Below, piece after piece: positions 30,747 through 39,583 of a stretch of 49,318 nucleotides of DNA. The stretch lies in the NCBI RefSeq assembly GCF_034113385.1, contig NZ_JAXEXL010000001.1, forward strand, positions 1 through 49,318, given 5' to 3'. The position numbers and the translations under genes were made by a program. The stretch is from Atopobium sp034113385. Lineage in GTDB: Bacteria > Actinomycetota > Coriobacteriia > Coriobacteriales > Atopobiaceae. The first letter of the stretch is position 1, and every line of letters starts with the position of its first letter. Under the pieces are notes generated by a model. It saw only the letters and a list, made by a program, of their open reading frames with translations. It did not search any database and was not told where the DNA came from.

Positions 30747-33014
30747 TTAGATTCGTTCTGCAAAGTTGTAGTAGCTCATTTTTTGTAAGGTTGTTTGTAA
30801 ATCATAGCTCGGAGCATCTTTATCATCTGGGAAGTACCAGTTGCCGTCAGGGCCAAGCGTGGTGTAATGGCTAACACCAGGGAGTTTCTCGCCAAGTATG
30901 ATTTGGGCTTTTTGGAAGTCGGTAAGAGGTGCGCCAATAACATCAAGCATGTGGCTTGCAAGGCTGGATGCCGCGGTAAATTGCTTGTCATTTTCTTGCG
31001 CATTGCCCGCTACGTCATAATTAGCCCAGATGACATACTGTGTCTGATATTGACGAGCTATGTGAGCAGCCTGCGATTCATCTTTAAACCACGCGTCATT
31101 ATATGCTGCTGTGAATGACGGTTGATGGTCGCCAAAAAATACCAGCACAATAGGTCTGTCTAGCTGTTTGAGCTGTTCTACAAACCACTGAAGATCTTCG
31201 TCAGTGCGCTTCATAGAGCCAAGGTACTCATTGAGCTCATCGGTCAATGCGGCGTCACCAAAGTCGGGTGTGTAGCCAGGGCGGTATGAATCATCAACGA
31301 GCTGTTGAGAATAGCCTGAATGATTTGCAAGTGTTACGTCCAAAATAAACTGAGGATTTTGGTCATTGTGAAGCAATTCAAGGATTTTTTGATACGTTGC
31401 TTTATCAGAAACCCACTCGCGCCACATATCCACATCAACAAATGAATCACCCGAGATAAATGAGGTAAAGCCAAGGGTCTGATAGGCGCTTTTACGGTTC
31501 CAATTGTTTGGATTATAGGCATGAATTGCTGTAGAGGTATATCCCAGCTTATTAAAAATGTGGGGGAGAGAATCAATGTTACTAAAATCATACAGTGAAT
31601 AGGCATTGCCTTCGCCAACAAAATAACAAGACTCACCTGTTAAAAATTCAAATTCAGTGTTAGAAGTGCCACCACCATAGGTGGAAACGAGCAAATCGCC
31701 AGATTGCAAAGCGTCAGACATGCCAGTAGTAATAAACTCTTCACCGGTATAACCCGAGTGCATGCCATCAAAGATGGCAAGATTGGCATATGCTTCGTTC
31801 ATGACAGCAATAACCGTGGGCTTCTCTGCATTGAACTGTGCTTCTGCAGCCTTGCGTTCTTCTGAAGCACCAATAGATGTGTTGTAGGCATGGGCGTTTG
31901 AGGTGATAAGCTCTTTTGCTTCCTCACTGGTATAACCCGCTGGCTTTTTAATCTTGAGGTCTTGGCACTCAGAGATAAAGGTCAAAAGGGTGCCCTGAGA
32001 CTCATATGTAATCCAGGTTGACCAATAGGTGGTAGTTACTCCTAAATCTCGGTATACAGGTACGGTTGTAATGAGTACGCAGCTCACAAGAAGAACCGCA
32101 GCTATAAGCGTATTTTTCCAAGCAGGGTGCAGTGGTAAGAAGTGAAAACGCGAAGCGTTTGCCTTGCTATGCATTGGAGCTGCTGGGGCATGGGGTTTCT
32201 TGGCAACAGCTGTGTTAGTTGCGGTATCTGCTAGCGGTACCGTGGACGTTGCTGGTAGTGGATACAACAGTGAAGCGAGTGCACAAGCCCATACCATATA
32301 GACAGCAGACCAGAGCACTTCTTCAGTAATGTAGTATACAAATCCATTTGCTACAGAAGCGGCCGTTTCCAAAGCGAGAAAATCAGCTGGGATGACAACA
32401 GTGGATTTAAAACGCAAAAGGAAATAACAGCCAAGACCAAATCCAAAGAACGTAAAGCTTAATAAGGGCATGAGGCTGCCATGACGCTGTGCAATAAAAT
32501 AGAGCGTGGTAAGAAAAAGTACGGTAAGCGCAATACCAGCAAAAGCAAAGGGCAGCTGCACGGTCTCAAAGATTTTTGGATTTTGGGCGTACTCCAAAGA
32601 AAGGCAAGATAGAGAGGCTATGCCTATGATGAGTACGACAGTTCGTATAGCTACCGCTACAGATATAAGCGTTTGTCTTGTTTGAGTGGCACGAAGCGCC
32701 AAATCTTGAATGAGACGTCGCGCCGCCTCACGCAAGGAAGCACGGAATACCACAAGTAGTCCTGCCGAGAATATGGCAAGACAACTCAGCTTGAGTGTCT
32801 CCTCACTTGCTGAGGTGAGTTTAAGAACAAGCATGACAGCTATCCCGGCATATGTTCCTATAATGGGCACAAGCCACATGAAGGTCCCCAGATAAGGACG
32901 CTTACCTGTCTTTTTGCGTTGCCAACACATAAGCCCTGCAAGTAACAAAAGTGTGAGCGCAAGCACAAAGGGAAGTATTGACCACCGAGCTCGAAGCATG
33001 ACCACGTCTGCCAT
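30747..33014 (-). CDS. LtaS-like phosphoglycerol transferase / sulfatase-family membrane enzyme (copy 2)
   Basis: A 755-residue paralogue of the 27101-29275 protein with the same plan: about nine hydrophobic segments, then an extracellular sulfatase-fold domain. Key blocks are VIAVMNEAYANLAIF (Asp of the first copy replaced by Asn), GGGTSNTEFEFLTGESC with probable catalytic Thr450, and VFFGDHQPSF. A hydrophilic, Ala/Pro/Thr-rich loop interrupts the membrane part near residues 265-300. ATG 33014 has GGAG six bases upstream. The MDE-to-MNE change at the metal site may alter activity or substrate, so the copies may divide synthesis and modification roles. Confidence 0.85.
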   Translation of the reverse strand: MADVVMLRARWSILPFVLALTLLLLAGLMCWQRKKTGKRPYLGTFMWLVPIIGTYAGIAVMLVLKLTSASEETLKLSCLAIFSAGLLVVFRASLREAARRLIQDLALRATQTRQTLISVAVAIRTVVLIIGIASLSCLSLEYAQNPKIFETVQLPFAFAGIALTVLFLTTLYFIAQRHGSLMPLLSFTFFGFGLGCYFLLRFKSTVVIPADFLALETAASVANGFVYYITEEVLWSAVYMVWACALASLLYPLPATSTVPLADTATNTAVAKKPHAPAAPMHSKANASRFHFLPLHPAWKNTLIAAVLLVSCVLITTVPVYRDLGVTTTYWSTWITYESQGTLLTFISECQDLKIKKPAGYTSEEAKELITSNAHAYNTSIGASEERKAAEAQFNAEKPTVIAVMNEAYANLAIFDGMHSGYTGEEFITTGMSDALQSGDLLVSTYGGGTSNTEFEFLTGESCYFVGEGNAYSLYDFSNIDSLPHIFNKLGYTSTAIHAYNPNNWNRKSAYQTLGFTSFISGDSFVDVDMWREWVSDKATYQKILELLHNDQNPQFILDVTLANHSGYSQQLVDDSYRPGYTPDFGDAALTDELNEYLGSMKRTDEDLQWFVEQLKQLDRPIVLVFFGDHQPSFTAAYNDAWFKDESQAAHIARQYQTQYVIWANYDVAGNAQENDKQFTAASSLASHMLDVIGAPLTDFQKAQIILGEKLPGVSHYTTLGPDGNWYFPDDKDAPSYDLQTTLQKMSYYNFAERI

Positions 33015-33248
33015 TTTCAACTCCAAGTAAAAATAACCTTAAAATTCAAGCTGTTTCAGTATAACTATTTTGACTTTGCATCGTAAGCCTTAAAACGTGT
33101 ATGCCATGAAGGCTCGTGCGACATATCTACCAAGGTGGTGTCAAGGTATTTGTAGCGTTTCTTGCGCTATTCTAGATGCGCAACTGGTTGGTACTGCTCG
33201 CGTGTATAAGGGCGCTTGGGTGCCACGCGCTCGTTTGAGGAGGACTTT
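33015..33248. promoter_or_regulatory. Divergent spacer, ltaS-like 2 versus ndpA-like
   Basis: 234 bp between divergent genes. It must hold promoters for both, but I see no clear consensus pair. The GAGGAGG at 33237-33243 is the ribosome site of the plus-strand gene. Confidence 0.3.
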
Positions 33249-34337
33249 GTGCTTCGTATTAATCATGCGGTATTACACGGTTTTGAGTTGGAAATAGGTG
33301 AGTGTGACATTTCACAGTGTGAGATAGATCTTGGGGTCAAACAGACAAAGTCTTATGTAACGCGTAGTGTACGCCGCATTTTGTCAAACGCAGAGTCAAA
33401 GCATGGGCAGTTTGCAGCAGGTTCCACTTTTAAAGATGAATTGATGCGGTATTTTGCTGGACAACGCAGCTTCTTGGATGTATCTGCGGATATTGCTCTG
33501 AGCTTGTATGACGCTTTACGTAAGAGTGAAGATTTAGATTCATGCGATTTGCTGGTAGTTGATTTTATCGACACGGGGGATATGAAGACGAATGGCCAGC
33601 CCGTGAAGGCGACAAATGCATCTGATGTGCATGAGGCAACGGATACCTACGACAGTGAGGGTACGCGTGGCTTTGCGTTGTTATTGCTTCCGCGCAAGCA
33701 AGCCTTTGTACATGACGTGCGCAGTAGGGATGGCCAGGCATATAACGATATTGTGCGTCACGATTCCACCTTACCTAATCCTTCGCAGAAGATTGACACA
33801 TATGTGGTAATAAAGAGCACTACCTTGGACATTGATTTTCATGATGTCGAGCGTATTGTCATGGGCAAAAAGGCCTATATCATTCCAGAGCTTTTGCTGA
33901 AGTGTTCTTCTGTGGCTTCTAGTAAAGAGGTTGTAGATACCGTCACTAAGTTGGTGGAGGATGTGGCGCAGGAGTATGGTTTGGAGCCTGCCGTTGCTGC
34001 AGCAAAAGCAAAATCGTATGTTATTGATCGTGCGCGTGCTGCGTGTGATGTCACGCCTGCAGAGGTAGGTAAGGCTGTTTTTGCGGAATCGAGTCCTGAT
34101 GCTGCAGAACAGTATGAGCGTGAGGCAACGAGTGAGTCTCTTCCAGAGCGCGTAAGCGTAGCAAAATCAACTGCTCAACGACTTGCAAAAAATCATCGTA
34201 TTCGTACGGATACAGGGATTGAGATTACCTTTCCCTCTGAATATGCAAGCTCGCCAGAGTATATTTCCTTTGAACGCGCAAATGACGGAAAGATATTCAT
34301 TGAGATTAAAAATATCGGAAGTATCGAGAATCGCTAA
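33249..34337 (+). CDS. 37-kDa nucleoid-associated protein (NdpA/YejK family)
   Basis: A 362-residue protein of the NA37/YejK family, nucleoid-bound in E. coli; molecular role unclear. It begins LRINHAVLHGFELE, like the IxxxILHxL start of the family. It continues with a region binding a phage-shock-like fold (RGFALLLLPRKQAFVHDVR) and the C-terminal KNHRIRTDTGIEITFPSE block that is conserved in the family. GTG 33249 is chosen because GAGGAGG lies five bases upstream; upstream in-frame TTG at 33216 has none. Monocistronic, divergent from the LtaS-like gene. Confidence 0.82.
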   Translation: MLRINHAVLHGFELEIGECDISQCEIDLGVKQTKSYVTRSVRRILSNAESKHGQFAAGSTFKDELMRYFAGQRSFLDVSADIALSLYDALRKSEDLDSCDLLVVDFIDTGDMKTNGQPVKATNASDVHEATDTYDSEGTRGFALLLLPRKQAFVHDVRSRDGQAYNDIVRHDSTLPNPSQKIDTYVVIKSTTLDIDFHDVERIVMGKKAYIIPELLLKCSSVASSKEVVDTVTKLVEDVAQEYGLEPAVAAAKAKSYVIDRARAACDVTPAEVGKAVFAESSPDAAEQYEREATSESLPERVSVAKSTAQRLAKNHRIRTDTGIEITFPSEYASSPEYISFERANDGKIFIEIKNIGSIENR

Positions 34338-34484
34338 GAATGTATCGAGAACCGTTAAAATCGTCCATTGGGCGAATAGTGCTTATGAATGTTTACAATG
34401 TGAGTAAAACTAGTGTGCGGTAGTTAGTCTCACTGGAACTGTGTGCACTCATGGTGGGTGTACACAAAAGAGAAAGAAGTTCTT

Positions 34485-35627
34485 ATGATTAACCTTACTC
34501 GTCGTAACTTCTTGGGTGCTAGTGCGGTAGTTGCTGGCCTGGGTATGGCTGCCTGCAGCAAGGGTGGCGATAATAACGCCAAGCCTGCCAATACTGCAGA
34601 CACGAATACGGTAGAGGCTGTTGGCGCTCCAGAGGAGCTTGTAAAAGCTGCTCAAAAAGAGGGCACACTCATCGTTTATGGTTCCTGCGAAGAGGAGCAT
34701 ATGACGGCAGTGTGCGACAATTTCAAGAAGTTGTATGGCATTGACGTACAGGCTCAGCGTCTGTCTACTGGTGAGGTTGCAGCAAAGGTTGAAGAGGAGA
34801 ACGGTCGTCCCTCTGCAGATGTATGGTTTGGTGGTACCACCGATCCTTACAATGTCGTGTCTTCTAAGGGCTTGCTTGAGCAGTATGAGCCTAAAAATGC
34901 TTCTCATCTTATCTCTGATAAGTTCAAGTCTACCAATAAGGATTGGTACGGCATTTACAAGGGCATCTTGGGCATTATGTACGATAAGGAAGAGCTTGAG
35001 CGCAAAAAGATTGATGCTCCTAAAGACTTTGCTGATCTTACTGACCCCAAGTATAAAGGCCTTATTTGGTCATCCAACTACAATACCGCTGGTACTGCAA
35101 AGCTTATTGTTAATACCATTATTCAGAAATATGGTCACGATAAGGGCATTGAGTATTTAGTAAATCTTGATAAGAACATTGCCCAATATACCAAGAGTGG
35201 TTCTGGCCCCTCTAAGGCTATTGGTACTGGTGAGTGCACCATTGGCCTTGGCTTTTTGCATGATGGCATTTATCAGATTGTGGATCAGGAGCATGACAAT
35301 ATTGGCTTGCAAATCCCCACTTCTGGCGCTTCTTATGAGGTTGGTGCTACCGCTATCTTTAAGGGCGCAACCCATCCTAATGCAGCCAAGCTTTGGATTG
35401 AGTATGCGTTGTCTCCCGCCTGTGTAAATCGTGCTCAAGAAAACGGTGCCTATCAGTTCTTGGTAATTGATAATGCTCAGCAGCCTAAGATTGCAGAGAA
35501 GTATGGTTTGGATCCAAACAACGTAATGGATTACGATTTTGAGGATGCAAAGCAGCATACCGAGCAATATGTAAAGGATGTCATGGAAGCTCTGGGCGGT
35601 GGCGATAATCGCTTTAAGACGGAATAG
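34485..35627 (+). CDS. ABC transporter substrate-binding lipoprotein (FbpA/AfuA type)
   Basis: A 380-residue extracytoplasmic binding protein for the importer encoded downstream. The N-terminus combines a twin-arginine motif (TRRNFLG, residues 5-11) with a lipobox ending at Cys24 (GMAAC), so it may be a Tat-exported lipoprotein. The mature domain starts EGTLIVYGSCEEEHM and is the class of Fe3+/hexose-phosphate/phosphonate binding proteins. I see no obvious Tyr-Tyr iron pair at the usual place, so an organic phosphate or sugar phosphate is as likely as iron. ATG 34485 has AGAAAGAAG upstream. A strong hairpin after the gene separates it from the permease gene. Confidence 0.85.
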   Translation: MINLTRRNFLGASAVVAGLGMAACSKGGDNNAKPANTADTNTVEAVGAPEELVKAAQKEGTLIVYGSCEEEHMTAVCDNFKKLYGIDVQAQRLSTGEVAAKVEEENGRPSADVWFGGTTDPYNVVSSKGLLEQYEPKNASHLISDKFKSTNKDWYGIYKGILGIMYDKEELERKKIDAPKDFADLTDPKYKGLIWSSNYNTAGTAKLIVNTIIQKYGHDKGIEYLVNLDKNIAQYTKSGSGPSKAIGTGECTIGLGFLHDGIYQIVDQEHDNIGLQIPTSGASYEVGATAIFKGATHPNAAKLWIEYALSPACVNRAQENGAYQFLVIDNAQQPKIAEKYGLDPNNVMDYDFEDAKQHTEQYVKDVMEALGGGDNRFKTE

Positions 35628-35679
35628 CGCCTACACAACTTTTATGGCAATAACGCCGCTTAAGTTTGCTACTCTAAAG

Positions 35680-35709
35680 ACCGGGTAGGCGGAAGTCCGT
35701 CTACCCGGT
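35680..35709 (+). terminator. Intercistronic hairpin between the binding-protein and permease genes
   Basis: ACCGGGTAG pairs perfectly with CTACCCGGT, extended by inner CGGA/TCCG pairing, then TTTGACTT. With a modest T-run it probably acts as a partial terminator and mRNA stabiliser, keeping the binding protein in excess. Confidence 0.7.
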
Positions 35710-35748
35710 TTGACTTGCAAATATGAATGCATGAAGTTAGGAATGAGC

Positions 35749-37458
35749 ATGGCAAAGACCCAAAGCGCTCGGCTTGAGCGAAAGAAGCTGTTGGGCGACC
35801 CGATTTTGATGACAACCATTATCGTGTTGATTGCGTTTCTTACCCTTTTTATTTTGTATCCTCTTGCCATCCTTATGGTGGATTCCGTTGTTTCAGAACA
35901 AGGAATTACCTTTGAGGTATTCGAACGCATTTTAGCGTTACCTTCGTTTACCAAGGCAATCTCTAATACCTTGACTGTTGGTTTTGCAGTTGGTATTTTG
36001 TCGGCGCTTATCGGTCTGTTATTTGCATATGTAGAGGTATACGTTAAGCTGCGCACGCGTTTTATGGATATCCTCTTTCGCGTGGTATCGATGCTTCCTG
36101 TTGTATCGCCTCCCTTTGTTTTGTCCCTTTCTATGATTATGATGTTTGGTAAAAAAGGACTTATTACCCGTAGTTTGTTAGGTATGTATGACAACAATAT
36201 TTATGGGTTTTGGGGCATCTTTATTGTTCAGACCATGACATTCTTTCCTGTGTGCTACATGATGCTCAAGGGCTTGCTTAAGAACATTGACCCTTCTTTG
36301 GAAGAAGCAGCGCGTGATATGGGAGCAAGCCGCTGGAAAGTATTTACAAGCGTTACACTTCCTTTAATCTTGCCTGGCTTGGGTAATGCATTCTTAGTTT
36401 CTTTTATTGAGTCTATTGCAGACTTTGCCAACCCTATGATTATTGGTGGCTCATACGACACCTTAGCAACGTCAATTTATTTGCAAATTACTGGTGCCTA
36501 TGACAAGCAAGGTGCCGCTGCTATGGCAGTTGTTTTGCTTGCAATTACGCTGCTTATGTTTGTGGTTCAAAAGTATGTGTTGGAGGCAAAAAGTACTTCC
36601 ACGCTTTCTGGTAAAGCAACGCGCGCTCGTATGCTTATTACCGATAATTCCGTGCGTATTCCACTTTCTGTTTTGTGCGGTGGCGTGGCAATCTTTGTTA
36701 TTGCCATGTATATGATGGTTCCTTATGGCTCGTTTGTGCGTTCATGGGGTTCTAACTATGAGCTTACAGCTAAATGGTTTACTCAGGTATTTACCAAGTA
36801 TCACGGCCTGCAAGCCTTCCGTGACTCCTTTATGCTGTCGCTTATAGCTGCGCCTATTACCGCACTTCTCTCCATGATTATTTCCTATCTTGTTGTTAAA
36901 CGACGCTTTAGGTTCCGTGGTTTTATCGAAGCGGTTTCTATGTTGGCAATGGCAGTACCTGGTACCGTTTTAGGCGTTGGCTATATTCGTGGTTTCTCAA
37001 GTGGTATTATGCACACAGGTTTTATGCAGGGTCTTTATGGTACAGCTTTGATTTTGATTATTGTATTTGTTGTGCGCTCACTTCCAACTGGTACACGCTC
37101 TGGTATTTCTGCATTGCGGCAGATTGATAAGTCCATTGAGGAATCTGCTTACGATATGGGTGCAGATAGTTTTACGGTATTTATGACGGTAACCCTGCCG
37201 CTTATTAAAGATTCGTTTTTATCTGGTTTGGTTACGGCATTCGTTCGTTCAATTACCGCAATTTCCGCAGTTATTTTGCTGGTCACGCCACAGTTCTTGC
37301 TCATTACTGTTCAGATTAACGAGTTTGCAGGCAAGGGTTCCTATGGTATGGCATGCGCATTCGCAACTATTCTTATTGTAATCACGTACGGTTCGGTCTT
37401 GTTAATGAACTGGGTCATGAAGCACTTCGGAACCAGTCAAGCACTCAAGGAGGAGTAA
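35749..37458 (+). CDS. ABC transporter permease (fused double BPD domain)
   Basis: A 569-residue permease with two fused binding-protein-dependent transport domains and about twelve helices. Each half carries an EAA loop: EEAARDMGASRWKVFTSVTLPLILPG in the first half and EESAYDMGADSFTVFMTVTLPLIKDS in the second, which dock onto the ATPase dimer. This fused form is typical of FbpB/AfuB and related 2-aminoethylphosphonate or thiamine importers. I start at ATG 35749 because AGGA is six bases upstream; ATG 35743 is too close to it. The ATPase gene follows with a 3-bp gap. Confidence 0.9.
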   Translation: MAKTQSARLERKKLLGDPILMTTIIVLIAFLTLFILYPLAILMVDSVVSEQGITFEVFERILALPSFTKAISNTLTVGFAVGILSALIGLLFAYVEVYVKLRTRFMDILFRVVSMLPVVSPPFVLSLSMIMMFGKKGLITRSLLGMYDNNIYGFWGIFIVQTMTFFPVCYMMLKGLLKNIDPSLEEAARDMGASRWKVFTSVTLPLILPGLGNAFLVSFIESIADFANPMIIGGSYDTLATSIYLQITGAYDKQGAAAMAVVLLAITLLMFVVQKYVLEAKSTSTLSGKATRARMLITDNSVRIPLSVLCGGVAIFVIAMYMMVPYGSFVRSWGSNYELTAKWFTQVFTKYHGLQAFRDSFMLSLIAAPITALLSMIISYLVVKRRFRFRGFIEAVSMLAMAVPGTVLGVGYIRGFSSGIMHTGFMQGLYGTALILIIVFVVRSLPTGTRSGISALRQIDKSIEESAYDMGADSFTVFMTVTLPLIKDSFLSGLVTAFVRSITAISAVILLVTPQFLLITVQINEFAGKGSYGMACAFATILIVITYGSVLLMNWVMKHFGTSQALKEE

Positions 37459-37461
37459 CTC

Positions 37462-38541
37462 ATGACTAAGCAAAAAAAGGGCGTTCGTCTTGAGCACGTT
37501 TCTAAGATTTATCAAGATCCCAAGACAGGCAAGGACTTTTACGCAGTTCATGATGCCAACATTACCATTGAGCCTGGCGAGTTTGTAACCTTGCTTGGTC
37601 CTTCTGGCTGCGGCAAGACCACTATCTTGCGTATGATTGCAGGTTTTGAGTCTCCTGATGAGGGCAAGATTTTCTTGGGTGATGAGCAGATTGATGAGCT
37701 TACACCTAATAAGCGAGATACTGCTATGGTATTCCAGAGTTATGCGCTACTTCCTCATTACAACATTTTTGATAATGTTGCATATGGTCTTAAGCTGCGC
37801 AAAATGGATAAAGCCATTATTCGCGAGAAGGTGCTTAACATCCTTAAGCTCGTTGGTCTTGAGGGCATGGAAGACCGTATGACCAATCAGCTTTCTGGTG
37901 GTCAGCAGCAGCGTGTTGCACTAGCTCGTGCTTTGGTTATTGAGCCGAGCGTACTTCTCTTTGATGAGCCTTTATCCAATCTTGATGCCAAGCTACGTGT
38001 AGACATGCGTAATGAAATTCGTCGCATACAGCAAGAAGCTGGCATTACTGCTATTTATGTAACGCATGACCAGTCTGAGGCTATGGCGCTGTCTGATAAC
38101 ATCATTGTTATGAAGAAGGGTCTTGTCGATCAGATTGGTGACCCGCAAACCGTGTACTACCACCCCATAGATGAGTTTGTTGCAGACTTTATTGGTGAGT
38201 CCAACTTCCTTCATGCTACCGTTACCGAGAAGCTCAATGAAGAAAGTGCGCTTTGTACGTTTGAGGGCCATGAGCTTGAGGTAGGAGGCTCTAAGCATCT
38301 TGAGAAGGGCAGTGAATGCTGCATCGTTTTGCGTCCTGAGTCTGCTACGCTTGCAGACACAGGCGTGCTACCCTGCAAGGTCGTGCTATCTCGCTTTATG
38401 GGCCACTACCAAAATTATCAGGTTATGGTGGGCAACTCCCTTATTAAGATTACGGACTTTAACCCCCGCACGCATAAGATTTATGCCGTGGGTGATGAGG
38501 CCTATGTAAACTTCACGAAGAGCGAGGTCCATGTTTTGTAA
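37462..38541 (+). CDS. ABC transporter ATPase (FbpC/PotA type)
   Basis: A 359-residue importer ATPase. Walker A is GPSGCGKTT (46-54), the signature is LSGGQ (144-148), Walker B is SVLLFDE (163-169), and the H-loop is YVTHDQSEAMALSD. After residue about 240 a TOBE-type regulatory domain follows (CCIVLRPESATL ... VLSRFMGHYQNYQVMVG). ATG 37462 has AAGGAGGAG upstream and lies 3 bp after the permease stop. The last gene of the three-gene import operon. Confidence 0.93.
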   Translation: MTKQKKGVRLEHVSKIYQDPKTGKDFYAVHDANITIEPGEFVTLLGPSGCGKTTILRMIAGFESPDEGKIFLGDEQIDELTPNKRDTAMVFQSYALLPHYNIFDNVAYGLKLRKMDKAIIREKVLNILKLVGLEGMEDRMTNQLSGGQQQRVALARALVIEPSVLLFDEPLSNLDAKLRVDMRNEIRRIQQEAGITAIYVTHDQSEAMALSDNIIVMKKGLVDQIGDPQTVYYHPIDEFVADFIGESNFLHATVTEKLNEESALCTFEGHELEVGGSKHLEKGSECCIVLRPESATLADTGVLPCKVVLSRFMGHYQNYQVMVGNSLIKITDFNPRTHKIYAVGDEAYVNFTKSEVHVL

Positions 38542-38639
38542 GTAATTGTTAGATATATACATTCACCGAAAACCTTATATGCATCGGCTTGGGTTCAGTA
38601 TATTGATTTGTATATCTAGTTTATAAAGAGGGGAGCGTT

Positions 38640-39380
38640 ATGGAGCTGTTTGAGTTTGCATTTTGTCCAAGATTCGACAGTAAAATTTTATTTCTTTCTG
38701 AACTATGTCCAGAAAAATGGAATTTTAGTAATCAATCAACAAATTCGATACTCAAAAGTTACATAAAGCATACCTTTTTAAAATTATTTGAAGAAGGGAA
38801 TATATTCCAGTCAGAAGACCATGCACTCTTCAATACTGGATTATATACAGAGTACTACGAAGCAATCTATGCCTATTTTACAAGGAATGAGATTCCTAAT
38901 CGTCAAAAGTGGTTTCTTAATGGCTTTTATACGGGGTATCAATTGACGTCTATGGGAATATCATATCTTCCTAAAAGAGCAAATTATTTCGAAAACCCAG
39001 CTGATTTAGTTTTTGATACAAACTGTGAAATTTGCCCCCAGTACGCACACATATTTGGAGATATAGAGAACCGGAATCGCATTCCTGAGTCAGTACGCGA
39101 AGGAATGAATAGAGAGATGCTCTTTGATGGTGCTATAAAACATGCAAAGCATATGATAGATGCAAACTATAAGACAGCCGTGCCTCAATACTATAGGGGG
39201 CGTATTCAGCTTCTTATTCCCATATGTTTAATTAATCCGAATGTTCCTGATTTGGCGCTAGTTGTTAGTAAAAGTGAGACAGGAAACCAGTATTTAGGTC
39301 ATACGTGTTTAACATTAGATATGGCGTACAATAACGCGCGCTTAATTGCACGACCAGATAGTGCATGGCTTAAAATATAG
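38640..39380 (+). CDS. DUF3825 domain protein (AT-rich)
   Basis: A 246-residue protein whose C-terminal block (LLIPICLINPNVPDLALVV ... YLGHTCLTLDMAYNNARLI) is the DUF3825 signature, as I recall it. The N-terminal 100 residues have no clear domain. DUF3825 occurs alone or attached to RNA-binding or helicase-related domains; the function is unknown, with nucleic-acid processing suggested by context elsewhere. An excellent GAGGGGA site precedes the ATG. The gene is markedly more AT-rich than both neighbours and monocistronic, suggesting recent transfer. Confidence 0.7.
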   Translation: MELFEFAFCPRFDSKILFLSELCPEKWNFSNQSTNSILKSYIKHTFLKLFEEGNIFQSEDHALFNTGLYTEYYEAIYAYFTRNEIPNRQKWFLNGFYTGYQLTSMGISYLPKRANYFENPADLVFDTNCEICPQYAHIFGDIENRNRIPESVREGMNREMLFDGAIKHAKHMIDANYKTAVPQYYRGRIQLLIPICLINPNVPDLALVVSKSETGNQYLGHTCLTLDMAYNNARLIARPDSAWLKI

Positions 39381-39500
39381 AAATAAGCATTGAGTCTTCT
39401 TGACTTCCATGAATGTTTATGTAGTATATTTATATACTATTTTTACTATCTTTTTGTTTTGTACTACTATTTGTTTTGTATTGATTGTTTTTTTGATTAT

Positions 39501-39541
39501 GACAAAGGAACCACATCTTTTGATGTGGTTCCTTTGTCGTT
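39501..39541. terminator. Perfect 17-bp inverted repeat
   Basis: GACAAAGGAACCACATC and GATGTGGTTCCTTTGTC pair without mismatch around TTTT. The follow-on GTTTAAA is a poor T-tract. It most likely ends the DUF3825 transcript. The AT-rich stretch 39381-39500 before it holds no supported gene. Confidence 0.6.
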
Positions 39542-39583
39542 TAAAGTGACATCAAAAAAGCAGTTGTTGAAACAGGGAGTTCT

